The notes: generated by a model not told the origin, from the letters alone. A stretch of DNA of 64,000 bases from CADEFX01 sp046154585 (GCA_046154585.1 JBJXDX010000051.1:1-64000), one strand, 5' to 3'. Shown: positions 26,326-35,145, numbered from the stretch's first letter. Translations and numbers: made by a program.

Positions 26326-27135
26326 ATGACGGTCGACTACAGTCACTACAAGGCGCTGAAGATCAATCGGCCCAAACCCCGGCTCCTCGAAATCATTCTA
26401 TCTCAGCCAGGCAAGCTCAATGCACTGGATGCGGACGGACATCGCGAGCTTGCCGAGATCTGGCGCGATGTCGACAAGGACCGGAGCGTCGATGTCGTGC
26501 TGTTGCGCGGCGAGGGTGGCGTCTATTCCGCCGGCGGCGATCTCAAGCTGATCGAGGAGATGGCCAGCGACTGGAACACGCGTATGCGGGCGTGGAAGGA
26601 GGCGGGCGACATCGTCTACAACGTCATCAATTGCTCGAAGCCGACCGTCTCGGCGATCGAACGCATCGCCGTTGGCGCAGGCCTCGCCGCCGCCATGATG
26701 ACCGACATCACCGTCGTCGGACGCAAGACCCGAATCATCGACGGGCACACGCGGCTGGGGGTGGCGGCGGGCGATCATGCCGCGATCATCTGGCCGTTGC
26801 TGTGCGGCATGGCCAAAGCCAAGTACTACCTCATGCTGTGCGAGACGCTGACCGGCGAGGAGGCCGAGCGGATGGGCTTGGTTTCGCTGGCGGTCGATGA
26901 CGACAAGGTCATCGAGGCCGCCTACGGCGTCTGCGACAAGCTGTTGGCGGGCGCGCAGGTGGCCATCCGCTTTACCAAGCATTCGCTCAACAACTGGCTG
27001 CGCTCGGCAGGGCCGACGTTCGACGCCTCCTTGGCCCTCGAGTTCCTGGGCTTTGGCGGACCCGAACTCGCGGAAGGGCACAAAGCCTTGAAAGAGAAGC
27101 GTGCGGCTTCTTTCCCTCCGGAAAGTCCATACTGA
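26326..27135 (+). CDS. Crotonase-superfamily protein, atypical active site (copy 1)
   Basis: 269 aa, crotonase fold. The oxyanion-hole motif AGGDLKLIE is present, and DGHTRLGVAAGDHAAIIWPL marks the active-site helix. Where classical enoyl-CoA hydratases have their two catalytic glutamates (in CELAMMCD and PEILLG), this protein has A (GLAAAMMTD) and H (DGHTRLG), so hydratase activity is doubtful. The family also includes C-C hydrolases, decarboxylases and isomerases. ATG 26326 has AAGGA upstream. A close paralogue of the same length is encoded at 48555-49364. Confidence 0.88.
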   Translation: MTVDYSHYKALKINRPKPRLLEIILSQPGKLNALDADGHRELAEIWRDVDKDRSVDVVLLRGEGGVYSAGGDLKLIEEMASDWNTRMRAWKEAGDIVYNVINCSKPTVSAIERIAVGAGLAAAMMTDITVVGRKTRIIDGHTRLGVAAGDHAAIIWPLLCGMAKAKYYLMLCETLTGEEAERMGLVSLAVDDDKVIEAAYGVCDKLLAGAQVAIRFTKHSLNNWLRSAGPTFDASLALEFLGFGGPELAEGHKALKEKRAASFPPESPY

Positions 27136-27148
27136 GGAATATGCGCCC

Positions 27149-27445
27149 ATGAGCGAGCTGGCCATCACCCGCGAGGACCAGCCGACTCGCGGCCGCTACG
27201 TTGCACGCATCGCCGGGGTCGCTGCCGAGGCGGAGCTGACGTTCAGCAAAGCCAGCGACACGCTGATCATTGCCGATCACACCAGTGTGCCCGACGCGTT
27301 TCGCGGGAAAGGCGTTGCGCGCGCGCTATTCGATCGCCTGGTCAGTGATGCGCGCAAGAACGGCGTGAAGATTGTTCCCCTTTGTCCGTTCGTGAACGCG
27401 GAGCGGCAGAAGCGCCCCGAATGGGCAGACGTGTTCCAAACGTAG
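27149..27445 (+). CDS. Small GNAT (YjdJ-type) N-acetyltransferase
   Basis: 98 aa. The acetyl-CoA loop is FRGKGVARALFDR, followed by the family-typical IVPLCPFVNAERQKRPEW. This short GNAT subfamily is widespread and functionally poorly known. It starts 13 nt after the crotonase stop with GAGGAA as ribosome binding site, so the two are cotranscribed. Confidence 0.88.
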   Translation: MSELAITREDQPTRGRYVARIAGVAAEAELTFSKASDTLIIADHTSVPDAFRGKGVARALFDRLVSDARKNGVKIVPLCPFVNAERQKRPEWADVFQT

Positions 27446-27456
27446 GCGGGGCCCTC

Positions 27457-27936
27457 ATGAAGCTGTTTGCCCAACCGCTCACGGCGGAAGCGTTCGCGCC
27501 GTTCGGCACAGTTCTCGATGCACCGCGGGAGCCTGGACGCACCTATTTTGACGCCACACTCGCGAACCGGAGAAGCGGTGCACGTCCCAGTTTATCCATC
27601 GCGCGGCGCGATGAGGTGGCGACAGTGCCATTCACCGCCACGATGATGGAGCGTCACGAGTTCTCATCCCAATCCTTCGTCCCGATCGATTGCAGCGGGT
27701 GGATCGTGATGGTCGCACCACACACGCCGGACAACCGTCCGGACATGGCGAAGGCGCGCGCCTTTCTGGCCGGGCCCGAGCAAGGGGTGACATATGGCGC
27801 CAACATCTGGCATCACCCGCTGACGGTCGTGGAAAGGCCGGCGTCGTTTGCCATCTTCATGTGGCTCGAGGGCGGAAAGGGCGACGAGGAGTTTTTCACG
27901 CTCGCCGAGCCCGTGACGATCAGCGTCATCACTTGA
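27457..27936 (+). CDS. allA: Ureidoglycolate lyase
   Basis: 159 aa, the AllA length. The enzyme splits ureidoglycolate into glyoxylate and urea, the last step of allantoin breakdown. The N-terminus LFAQPLTAEAFAPFGTVLD and the active-site region QGVTYGANIWHHPLTVV are typical of the family. It starts 11 nt after the GNAT gene. No other allantoin gene is visible nearby, so it may be recruited for a different ureido or hydroxyacid substrate. It is convergent with the MFS gene. Confidence 0.88.
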   Translation: MKLFAQPLTAEAFAPFGTVLDAPREPGRTYFDATLANRRSGARPSLSIARRDEVATVPFTATMMERHEFSSQSFVPIDCSGWIVMVAPHTPDNRPDMAKARAFLAGPEQGVTYGANIWHHPLTVVERPASFAIFMWLEGGKGDEEFFTLAEPVTISVIT

Positions 27937-27945
27937 TTGCGCCGG

Positions 27946-29202
27946 TTATTCCGCGGTCTGCCGGCAATTCGTCTCACGCATGGCCAGCGTGCAGAGGAGC
28001 CCGATCACGGCGCCTGCGACCAGCACGCTGAACGCGAAGCGATAGGCGGCCGGGTCGTAGATCCTCGCCCCTGACGCCATATGGCCGTTCCAGGCGAGAT
28101 CGAGAAGCCAGCCGAGCAAGGGCTGGTAGAGCGCACCCGCACCTGTGACCATACCGTTGACGAAGCCAATCGCCGTTCCGCTGAGGGTCGCGGCATTGTG
28201 CTCGCGCGCCGCCGCGAAGCCGACGATCTGGGACGACCCGCCGAAGCCGCACAGAAAGCATAGGGCCGTGACGGCCGAAAGCGGCAACCCGGGAAGGTAG
28301 ACGAGCGCTGCCATTGCGGCTGTGCACAGCGCTATGCCCGCGATGAATGGCGGGCGGCGCCGGCCTATCCGATCCGACAGCCAGCCGAACACGGGCGCAC
28401 CGACACCCCAGCCGATGAACAGCGTGGACGTAACGGCCGCCGCCGCCGTGCGGTCGATCCCGTGCGTCGCCTCGAGATAGGGCACACCCCACAATCCGGC
28501 GAAGCCCAACAGCGGCCCCGTTGTTCCGAGACCGGCAATGGCTATGAGCCAGGTTTGAGGGTTGCGCATAACCCGACCGAGACCGCCGAAGACTTGTTTG
28601 ACACCACCAGACCCGCGATGGCGATCACGCACCGTGGTCCAGGCCGCGACGGCGATGGCCAGCCCTCCAGCGGCCGTCATCAACATGGCGGTGCGCCAAT
28701 CATATTGCTCCACGACCAGACGCAGCGGCGCCTGGCCCAACACGCCGCCTGCCATCCCCATCATCATGGCCAGGCCGCTCAGCAGCGCGAAGCGGCGGGC
28801 CGGAAACCAGAGGCCGGCCACCGCCATTGCACCAACCAGGCTAAACGCAGCCGACGCTCCGATGAGGAAGCGACCCGCAGCAACAGCCCAGAATGCGGTG
28901 CTCACCGCAAACAGAACGCAGCCGAGCGCGCACACGCCTGCAGCCGCCGTCATCAGCCGGCGTGGCCCGAACCGGTCCATCATCATGCCGATCGGCACCT
29001 GCATGCCGGCGTAGCCGTAGAAATAGAAGGCAGAGAGATTGCCGATGGCCGCCGCGCCGACGGCGAAGTCGCGCATCAGTTCCTCGATCATGACGCTGGG
29101 CGCAACACGCACGACCCATGCGTAGAAAAAGAACAGGGCACCGGTCAACCATCCAAGATAGGGCAGAAGTCGCGCAGGCTTCCCAGTCTCCTCGATGTTC
29201 AC
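27946..29202 (-). CDS. Major facilitator superfamily transporter
   Basis: 418 aa with 12 predicted membrane segments. The MFS loop 2-3 signature appears as GMMMDRFGPRRLMTAAAGV, with a related GWLSDRIGRRRPPF between segments 8 and 9. The architecture resembles anion/carboxylate carriers rather than drug exporters, but substrate choice is not readable. GTG 29202 follows AGGTAAGA. It is followed on the same strand by nothing coding before the AllA gene's end, 9 nt away. Confidence 0.87.
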   Translation of the reverse strand: MNIEETGKPARLLPYLGWLTGALFFFYAWVVRVAPSVMIEELMRDFAVGAAAIGNLSAFYFYGYAGMQVPIGMMMDRFGPRRLMTAAAGVCALGCVLFAVSTAFWAVAAGRFLIGASAAFSLVGAMAVAGLWFPARRFALLSGLAMMMGMAGGVLGQAPLRLVVEQYDWRTAMLMTAAGGLAIAVAAWTTVRDRHRGSGGVKQVFGGLGRVMRNPQTWLIAIAGLGTTGPLLGFAGLWGVPYLEATHGIDRTAAAAVTSTLFIGWGVGAPVFGWLSDRIGRRRPPFIAGIALCTAAMAALVYLPGLPLSAVTALCFLCGFGGSSQIVGFAAAREHNAATLSGTAIGFVNGMVTGAGALYQPLLGWLLDLAWNGHMASGARIYDPAAYRFAFSVLVAGAVIGLLCTLAMRETNCRQTAE

Positions 29203-29269
29203 TCTTACCTATCCCTGCTCGTTGGGCCGTTCGACCTCTTGGCACACAGGTTCGATATTGGAAAAGCGA

Positions 29270-29953
29270 TCATTGCGATGGCGGTTGTTGCCGGCCCACC
29301 CGCCAGCCCATCTCCCAGAACTCGGCTTCGAGGCGTGTGGCTTCGCTAAATTGCGCAACGAGTTCGGCTTGTCGCGTGGGCGTGGCATAGCGGCTGTGGA
29401 GGTCGTCAAGGTGAGCGGCTGCTTTGGCAGCAACCGCCTGATAGGCTGAGCCAGCGTACTCACCAATCCACACGCGATACGGATTAGAGGCGTCGAGCGC
29501 ACGCGGCTTCTGCGCCAGCCGCATGGCGATCTCGGCGTAGCCGATGACGCACGGCGCGAGCGCAACCTTCAAACTCAGCAGATCACCGCGCATACCGGCA
29601 TCGAGCACGTAGCGTGTGTAAGCCAACATCTCGGGCGCGGCGGGCGCACGTTCAAGATCGTCAGGCGACAGCCCCCACGCGCCGCACAACTTCACGTGCA
29701 ATTGCATCTCAACGTCGAGGATCGCCGAGATTCCGGCCGCTGCCTCACGCATGTCAGCGAGCGACGGAGACTTGTAAAGCGCGAGCGCATAAGCACGCGC
29801 AAACTCGATCAGAAACAGATAGTCCTGCACGAGATAGTGCCGAAAGGCAGCCTGCGGGAGCGTGCCATCAGCCATGGCATTGGTGAACGGGTGTTCGGCG
29901 TAGGCCACCCATTCGGCTTTCGCTGCTATCTTAAGCTGCTCAAAGAAGAGCAT
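29270..29953 (-). CDS. tenA: TenA-family thiaminase II
   Basis: 227 aa. TenA hydrolyses aminopyrimidine breakdown products of thiamine for salvage. Visible motifs are FRHYLVQDYLFLIEFARAYA near residue 38 and LKVALAPCVIGYAEI, which holds the nucleophilic cysteine near residue 136. It lies 44 nt after the SDR gene on the same strand and beside a thiamine-diphosphate enzyme pair. No TPP riboswitch could be recognised upstream. Confidence 0.92.
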   Translation of the reverse strand: MLFFEQLKIAAKAEWVAYAEHPFTNAMADGTLPQAAFRHYLVQDYLFLIEFARAYALALYKSPSLADMREAAAGISAILDVEMQLHVKLCGAWGLSPDDLERAPAAPEMLAYTRYVLDAGMRGDLLSLKVALAPCVIGYAEIAMRLAQKPRALDASNPYRVWIGEYAGSAYQAVAAKAAAHLDDLHSRYATPTRQAELVAQFSEATRLEAEFWEMGWRVGRQQPPSQ

Positions 29954-29997
29954 TCCCCGTCCTCAGCTATGTTGCACGTGAAACATGGGGATAAGAC

Positions 29998-30777
29998 CTA
30001 GATCTTCGCACCCGGCGGTACGAACGCGGCGATGGTCCCGCCATCCACGGGGATAACGGTTCCGGTCACATAGTTGGCGTCCGTACTCATGAGAAACCGG
30101 ACAACGGACGCTATATCGTCCGGCTCCGCGATGCGGCCCAGCGGCGACGTACCGGAGGTGCGATAGTTCGAGTTGTTCCCGGGCTGCATATGCGGACGCA
30201 CCATGGGCGTATCGACTGTTGCCGGCGCAATCGCATTCACCAGCACGTTGTATGGCGCGCATTCGACGGCCATCACCTTCGTCAGAGCAATGACGGCAGC
30301 TTTGGTGGCCGCGTAGGCGCCGCTGTCGATCTTATGACGCAGGCCGGCAATCGAAGCCAGGAACACGACGCGCGCCAGTTCGCCCTCGGCTGCTGCAGTC
30401 TTGAGCAGCGGCATCGCCTCGCGCGCGCACAGCCACAGGCCGCGCACGTTGACCGAGAACACCTGGTCGAAGTCCTCGACCGGCATGCTCTCCAGTCTGC
30501 CGATCTTGAGCACGCCGGCCGAGCACACGAGCCCATTGAGATGCCCGAACGTGCGGCCTATCTCGGCGAACACGCTGGCAACGCCCTCCGGCGAGGTGAC
30601 GTCGCATGTCCGCGTGTGCAGCCTGCCCCCATGCACGGCAAAGGTCTTGCGCAAGTCGGCAAGACCCCCTTCGGCCACATCGAGCGCGATCACCGTCCAA
30701 CCCTCTTCGAGGAGCCGCTTGGCCGTGCCGCGGCCAATGCCCGAGGCTGCGCCCGTGATCGCGACAAGTCCTGTCAT
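29998..30777 (-). CDS. SDR-family oxidoreductase
   Basis: 259 aa classical short-chain dehydrogenase. The NAD(P)-binding loop is ITGAASGIGRG; the NNAG motif appears as CSAG; the catalytic residues are in LASIAG and YAATK. It ends with an additional FVPPGAKI. The ribosome binding site is GGGAGACAACA before ATG 30777. It is divergent from the E1 alpha gene with 151 nt between them. The substrate is unknown. Confidence 0.9.
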   Translation of the reverse strand: MTGLVAITGAASGIGRGTAKRLLEEGWTVIALDVAEGGLADLRKTFAVHGGRLHTRTCDVTSPEGVASVFAEIGRTFGHLNGLVCSAGVLKIGRLESMPVEDFDQVFSVNVRGLWLCAREAMPLLKTAAAEGELARVVFLASIAGLRHKIDSGAYAATKAAVIALTKVMAVECAPYNVLVNAIAPATVDTPMVRPHMQPGNNSNYRTSGTSPLGRIAEPDDIASVVRFLMSTDANYVTGTVIPVDGGTIAAFVPPGAKI

Positions 30778-30928
30778 TGTTGTCTCCCATGCCGCTTCGG
30801 TGAGGGGCCGCTACTCGGTAGATTCAGAGGTGACACCAAACCTGGAGATGATAACGTTTGCCCAAGTCTAGGCTGGCGCGACGATACCTGTCGAGGAACG
30901 TCCAGCGATCTAACACACGTGGGGAGTG

Positions 30929-31897
30929 ATGCATCCAGCACCTGAGAAACTGCGTGACATGCTTCGGCTCATGCAGACCATCCGGCGCTTCGAGGAGCGG
31001 GCGTCGGCGGATTATCTCGCCGGCAAGATCTACGGCGTCGTCCATTGCTATATCGGCGAGGAAGCGGTTGCCGTCGGCGTCTGCGCCGCCCTCAATCGCG
31101 ACGATCAGATCATCAGCACGCATCGTGGCCACGGCCATTGCATCGCCAAGGGTGCCGATCTCAACCGCATGATGGCGGAGCTCTATGGCCGCGAAACCGG
31201 CTACTGCAAGGGCAAGGGCGGGTCCATGCACATCGCCGATTTCGCCGTCGGCATGCTCGGCGCCAACGGCATCGTTGCGGGCGGCATCTCGATCGTCACG
31301 GGCGCGGGCCTCGCTGCACAAATGGAAGGCAACAAGCGCGTGGCCGTATCGTTCTTCGGCGACGGCGCGTCCAATGCCGGCCCGTTCCATGAATCGCTGA
31401 ACATCGCGGCAAGCTGGAAGCTGCCGATGATCTACGTGTGCGAGAACAATCTCTACGCCGCCCAGACCTCGGCGGCGGCAACCCACGCGATGAAGGACGT
31501 CGCCGGCCGTGCGGCAGGCTACGGCATTCCAGGCGTGATCGTAGACGGCAACGACGTCTTCGCCGTGTACGAAGCCGCCATGACGGCCGTCGAACGCGCA
31601 CGGGCTGGTGATGGTCCCACGCTGATCGAATGCAAGACCTATCGCTGGCGCGCGCATACTGAGCGGCCGGGCCAGCCGGACTATCGCCCCAAGGAGGAAA
31701 TCGAGGCCTGGAAAAAACAGGACCCGATCCAGCGCCTCGTGAACCATTTGAAAAGCCAGCAGGGCCAATTCAGCGACGACGAATGGAAGAGGATGGACGA
31801 AGAAGTGCTCGCGGCGATTGAACGTTCCGTCGCCTTCTCCGAAGCGAGCGCGTTTCCGAAGCCGCAGGCGGCTCTCGAAGACATATTTGCGGACTGA
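30929..31897 (+). CDS. Thiamine-diphosphate dehydrogenase E1 component, alpha subunit
   Basis: 322 aa, pyruvate/acetoin/2-oxoacid dehydrogenase E1 alpha family. The ThDP/Mg motif is GDGASNAGPFHESLNIAA ... ENN, with STHRGHGH and GRETGYCKGKGGSMH as the other active-site stretches. ATG 30929 is spaced from GGGGAG; GTG 30926 is possible. The beta subunit gene follows after 17 nt. No E2 or E3 gene is nearby, so the pair must borrow these from elsewhere or use a different acceptor. Confidence 0.93.
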   Translation: MHPAPEKLRDMLRLMQTIRRFEERASADYLAGKIYGVVHCYIGEEAVAVGVCAALNRDDQIISTHRGHGHCIAKGADLNRMMAELYGRETGYCKGKGGSMHIADFAVGMLGANGIVAGGISIVTGAGLAAQMEGNKRVAVSFFGDGASNAGPFHESLNIAASWKLPMIYVCENNLYAAQTSAAATHAMKDVAGRAAGYGIPGVIVDGNDVFAVYEAAMTAVERARAGDGPTLIECKTYRWRAHTERPGQPDYRPKEEIEAWKKQDPIQRLVNHLKSQQGQFSDDEWKRMDEEVLAAIERSVAFSEASAFPKPQAALEDIFAD

Positions 31898-31914
31898 ACC
31901 GGGGACGTTGACTC

Positions 31915-32874
31915 ATGGCCCAAAAGACTTACGCGCAAGGCGGCCTCGAAGCGGTCGCCGAGGAAATGCGCAAGGACAAGACGATCTTCTACATGTCCAC
32001 CGACGCAATCCCATCGCTGCTTGAGGAATTCGGCGAGCAGCGGGTGCGGGCCGCGCCGATCGCGGAGAGTGCAATGACAGGCATGGCCATCGGCGCGGCC
32101 GGTTCAGGCTTTCGCCCGATCGTCGACTGGCGCCAGGTGACGTTCTCGTTCGTCGCCATGGATCAGATCGTCAACCAGGCGTCCAAGATCCACTACATGT
32201 TCGGCGGCCAGGCGAAATTCCCGATCCTGTTTCGCGCCGGCGTTGGCGGCGGAACCCGGCTCGCCGCCCAGCACTCGCAAAGCCCCTACTCGATGTTCAT
32301 GAACCTGTCCGGGCTCAAGATCATCCTGCCGTCCACTGCGCGCGATGCGAAAGGCCTTCTGAAATCGGCCATCCGAGACAACAATCCGGTGATCTCCTTC
32401 GAGTCGAACCGCCTGATGGGTTTCAAGGACGAGGTCCCGGACGACGACGACTTCACCATTCCGATCGGCAAGGCGGACATCAAGCGCACCGGCACCGATG
32501 TGACCATCGTCGCTCTCGCGTGGCTGGTGCATGAGGCCTTGGCGGCGGCCGACATGCTGGCCAAGGAAGGCATCTCGGCCGAGGTCGTCGATCCGCGAAC
32601 GCTGGTGCCCATGGACCACGAAACGATCCGCCGATCCGTGCAGAAAACCGGCCGTTGCGTGATCGCCGACGAGGCCGGGCCGACATGCGGTGCATCAGCC
32701 GAGATTGCCGCGCTCGTCACCGAGGACCGGGCGACGTTCAGCGCACTCAAGGCACCCGTCAAACGCGTGTGCGCGCTGGCTGTGCCGATCCCCTACAGCC
32801 CCGTTCTGGAAGACCATGTCTTCCCCAACCGCGACCGCATCGCGGCAGGCGTCAGGGAGGTGCTGAAGACTTGA
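31915..32874 (+). CDS. Thiamine-diphosphate dehydrogenase E1 component, beta subunit
   Basis: 319 aa. The ThDP-activating glutamate is in APIAESAMTGMAIGAA, the conserved histidine in RLAAQHSQSPYSMF, followed by GLKIILPSTARDAKGLL. The C-terminal transketolase domain ends VPIPYSPVLEDHVFPN. It pairs with the preceding alpha subunit to form an alpha2beta2 E1. A doublet of palindromes follows the stop codon. Confidence 0.93.
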   Translation: MAQKTYAQGGLEAVAEEMRKDKTIFYMSTDAIPSLLEEFGEQRVRAAPIAESAMTGMAIGAAGSGFRPIVDWRQVTFSFVAMDQIVNQASKIHYMFGGQAKFPILFRAGVGGGTRLAAQHSQSPYSMFMNLSGLKIILPSTARDAKGLLKSAIRDNNPVISFESNRLMGFKDEVPDDDDFTIPIGKADIKRTGTDVTIVALAWLVHEALAAADMLAKEGISAEVVDPRTLVPMDHETIRRSVQKTGRCVIADEAGPTCGASAEIAALVTEDRATFSALKAPVKRVCALAVPIPYSPVLEDHVFPNRDRIAAGVREVLKT

Positions 32875-32887
32875 CGCGCACAAGAGC

Positions 32888-33031
32888 GCAATCGTTTCGC
32901 ATGGAAGCACTTCCGGCTTCCATGCGAAGCGTGAATCGCACTCTAAACCTATGGGGTAGAGCAGGATTCACGTTTCGGCTGAGGCGCCTCGTGTGAGGCA
33001 ATCTGATTTCATCCGAAACGATCCTGCTCTA
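32888..33031. repeat. Extragenic palindrome doublet after E1 beta
   Basis: Hairpin 1: TTCGCATGGAAGC (32896-32908) with GCTTCCATGCGAA (32916-32928), extended on both sides with an unpaired TCA in the right arm. Hairpin 2: TAGAGCAGGAT then TCA then CGTTTCGG (32957-32978) pairs with CCGAAACG ATCCTGCTCTA (33013-33031), again with the extra TCA in one arm. The self-complementary GAGGCGCCTC lies inside the loop of hairpin 2. It sits between convergent genes and could serve as a two-way terminator. Confidence 0.85.
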
Positions 33032-33055
33032 GGCGCTTCAAGCTTGGGTAGGCAC

Positions 33056-33859
33056 CTACTGCGCCGTCAGGCCACCATCTGCCACCAAGCCGGAGCCGGT
33101 CATGAAGGCCGCATCGTCGGACGCCAGGAACACGATGCCGAGCGCAATGTCCTCGGCAGTACCGAGCCGGCCGATCGGATGCTGTTTCAGCGCAACATTG
33201 CGGGCCGACTCGACGTCGTTGCTGCCGAGTTGTCCGGCCCGGCTTGCGAATGTCTGGGCCCCCATGTCCGTGTCGATGACGCCAGGGTGGATCGAATTCA
33301 CACGGATGCGATAGCCCTTGCGGGCGAACGCCAGCGCCGTCGACTTCGTGAACAAGGTCACGCCACCCTTGGTCATCGAGTAGAGCGGATCGAGCTGCGA
33401 TCCGACCAGCCCCGCAATGGACGCCAGGTTGACGACAGCGCTTCCGTGCTTGCTCTTGGCACCGCTGTCACGAAGAGCAGGCGCACACAGCTTGGTGCCG
33501 AGAAATACGCCCGTCATGTTGATGGCGACGAGTTTGTGCCAATCCTCCAGCGTTGCCTCCTCGAAGTCGCGGCCGAGAAACATGCCGGCGTTGTTGACCA
33601 GAATGTCCAAACCGCCGTAGGCCTTGGTGGTGGCGGCCACAGCCCCAGTCCAGCTACTCTCACTGGTGACGTCGAGCAGCACAAACAGTGCCTTTCCGCC
33701 GGTCGCCGTGATTTCGCCGACGGTCTGCTTGGCCCGCTCCTGCAGAATGTCCCCGACCACGACCGCTGCACCAGCTTGGGCCATCAGCCGCGCCGTTTCG
33801 GCGCCAATGCCGCGGGCCGCGCCAGAAATGAGCGCGACCTTGCCATCCAATCGATTCAT
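33056..33859 (-). CDS. SDR-family oxidoreductase
   Basis: 267 aa. ISGAARGIGAETA (cofactor loop), VNNAGMFLG, LASIAG and YSMTK give the full classical SDR set. The C-terminus FMTGSGLVADGGLTAQ is typical. The ribosome binding site GAGAGGGA precedes ATG 33859. It follows the EthD-like gene by 22 nt on the same strand, so the two form an operon. Confidence 0.9.
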   Translation of the reverse strand: MNRLDGKVALISGAARGIGAETARLMAQAGAAVVVGDILQERAKQTVGEITATGGKALFVLLDVTSESSWTGAVAATTKAYGGLDILVNNAGMFLGRDFEEATLEDWHKLVAINMTGVFLGTKLCAPALRDSGAKSKHGSAVVNLASIAGLVGSQLDPLYSMTKGGVTLFTKSTALAFARKGYRIRVNSIHPGVIDTDMGAQTFASRAGQLGSNDVESARNVALKQHPIGRLGTAEDIALGIVFLASDDAAFMTGSGLVADGGLTAQ

Positions 33860-33881
33860 CTGCCGGTCCCTCTCGACAAAA

Positions 33882-34235
33882 CTAGCCCACGACCTTGCGA
33901 ACGACGTGGAAGCGGTTCGTCGTATGCGGCCGGACTTCCGTTACCCACCGACCTTTTTCGCCGGCGGCCGCCCACTCCTTGCTGAGCAGGACTGCAGGGC
34001 TCTCCAGCTCGTACATCGCCATATAGGTCGGCTGTCCCTCGCCCTTGAGCTCGCGCTTTTCGCCGGCCAATACGAACGCTGCCGGTTCCGTCTTGAAGCG
34101 CGTGACAGCAATTACGCCGGGCACCTGGCTCAGATACGGCACATGCTCGGTATCATAGACCTCGTTGAACAACGCCTCCTTCTCCGGAGCAACGTCCATG
34201 GTGACGATGAAGACGTAACGAGTCTTGACTGGCAT
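33882..34235 (-). CDS. Small DUF4286/EthD-like ferredoxin-fold protein
   Basis: 117 aa. The pattern FIVTMDVAPEKEALFNEVYDTEHVPYL resembles dimeric alpha-beta barrel proteins of the EthD/DUF4286 kind, several of which act on small ring compounds in catabolic loci. GGAGAG precedes ATG 34235. It lies upstream of the SDR gene in the same operon and is divergent from the zinc-ribbon MBL gene (85 nt shared promoter region). Confidence 0.75.
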   Translation of the reverse strand: MPVKTRYVFIVTMDVAPEKEALFNEVYDTEHVPYLSQVPGVIAVTRFKTEPAAFVLAGEKRELKGEGQPTYMAMYELESPAVLLSKEWAAAGEKGRWVTEVRPHTTNRFHVVRKVVG

Positions 34236-34320
34236 GATGGCTCTCCACGTGTGTTGAAGGCTTGGGTGACGTCGCCGCCGATCCTATCATCACTGCACGT
34301 CTCGAGTGGAGTTACCAGCA

Positions 34321-35145
34321 ATGGACGCTTTCATCTGCACCGCCTGCGGGACCCAGTTCCCGCCGAGCAATGCCGCACCGCAGCAATGCGTCATCTGCGA
34401 GGACGAGCGTCAGTTCATTCCGCCGCGCGGACAGACCTGGACGACTCTCCATGCGCTGGCGGCCGGCCATCTCAACGCCTACCGTGAGCATGAACCCGGC
34501 ATCATCGGCATCGGCACACAACCCTCGTTTGCGATCGGGCAGCGCGCACTGCTGATCCGCACACCTAACGGAAACGTGCTCTGGGACTGCATCTCCATGC
34601 TCGATGCGGCGACGATAACGCTCATCAACGGCCTCGGAGGGCTGAAGGCCATCGCCATATCGCATCCTCACTTCTACACCACGATGGTGGAATGGAGCCG
34701 CGCGTTCGGCAACATTCCGGTCCATCTGCATGCCGCCGATCGGCAATGGATCATGCGGCCCGATCCGTGCCTCAAGCTTTGGGACGGCGACACGCTGGAG
34801 CTGATGCCGGATGTGACTTTGGTCCGCTGCGGCGGTCACTTTCCGGGCGGAACGGCACTGCACTGGGCACGAGGCGCCGGCGGCCGCGGCGTCGTGTGCT
34901 CGTCGGATATGGCGACTGTGACGACAGACCGGAAGTTCTTCACGTTCATGCGCAGCTATCCCAACCTGATCCCCCTCTCCGCCAAGGGCGTAACCGCCAT
35001 CGAAGCTGCACTCGACCCTTTTGCCTTCGACACCGTCTACGGACATTTCTTTGACCGCGTCATTCCCTCCAATGCCAAGCGCGTTCTTGCTGTGTCAGTG
35101 AAGCGCTACGTCGATGCGATCGGCGGCGCCTATGATCGGCACTGA
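34321..35145 (+). CDS. Zinc-ribbon plus metallo-beta-lactamase-fold protein
   Basis: 274 aa. Residues 1-30 hold a C-x2-C ... C-x2-C zinc ribbon (FICTACG, QQCVICED). The rest is an MBL fold whose metal motif reads SHPHFYTTM, so the usual HxHxDH has lost the D-H half. The later ligands RCGGHFPGG, SSDMA and YGHFFD are present. It probably binds one metal or has changed chemistry. ATG 34321 is chosen because it gives the ribbon directly at the N-terminus. Confidence 0.82.
   Translation: MDAFICTACGTQFPPSNAAPQQCVICEDERQFIPPRGQTWTTLHALAAGHLNAYREHEPGIIGIGTQPSFAIGQRALLIRTPNGNVLWDCISMLDAATITLINGLGGLKAIAISHPHFYTTMVEWSRAFGNIPVHLHAADRQWIMRPDPCLKLWDGDTLELMPDVTLVRCGGHFPGGTALHWARGAGGRGVVCSSDMATVTTDRKFFTFMRSYPNLIPLSAKGVTAIEAALDPFAFDTVYGHFFDRVIPSNAKRVLAVSVKRYVDAIGGAYDRH

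Noticed and set aside
29954..30000. Possible TPP riboswitch in front of tenA
   Set aside because: The gap is 44 nt and contains no THI-box-like sequence.
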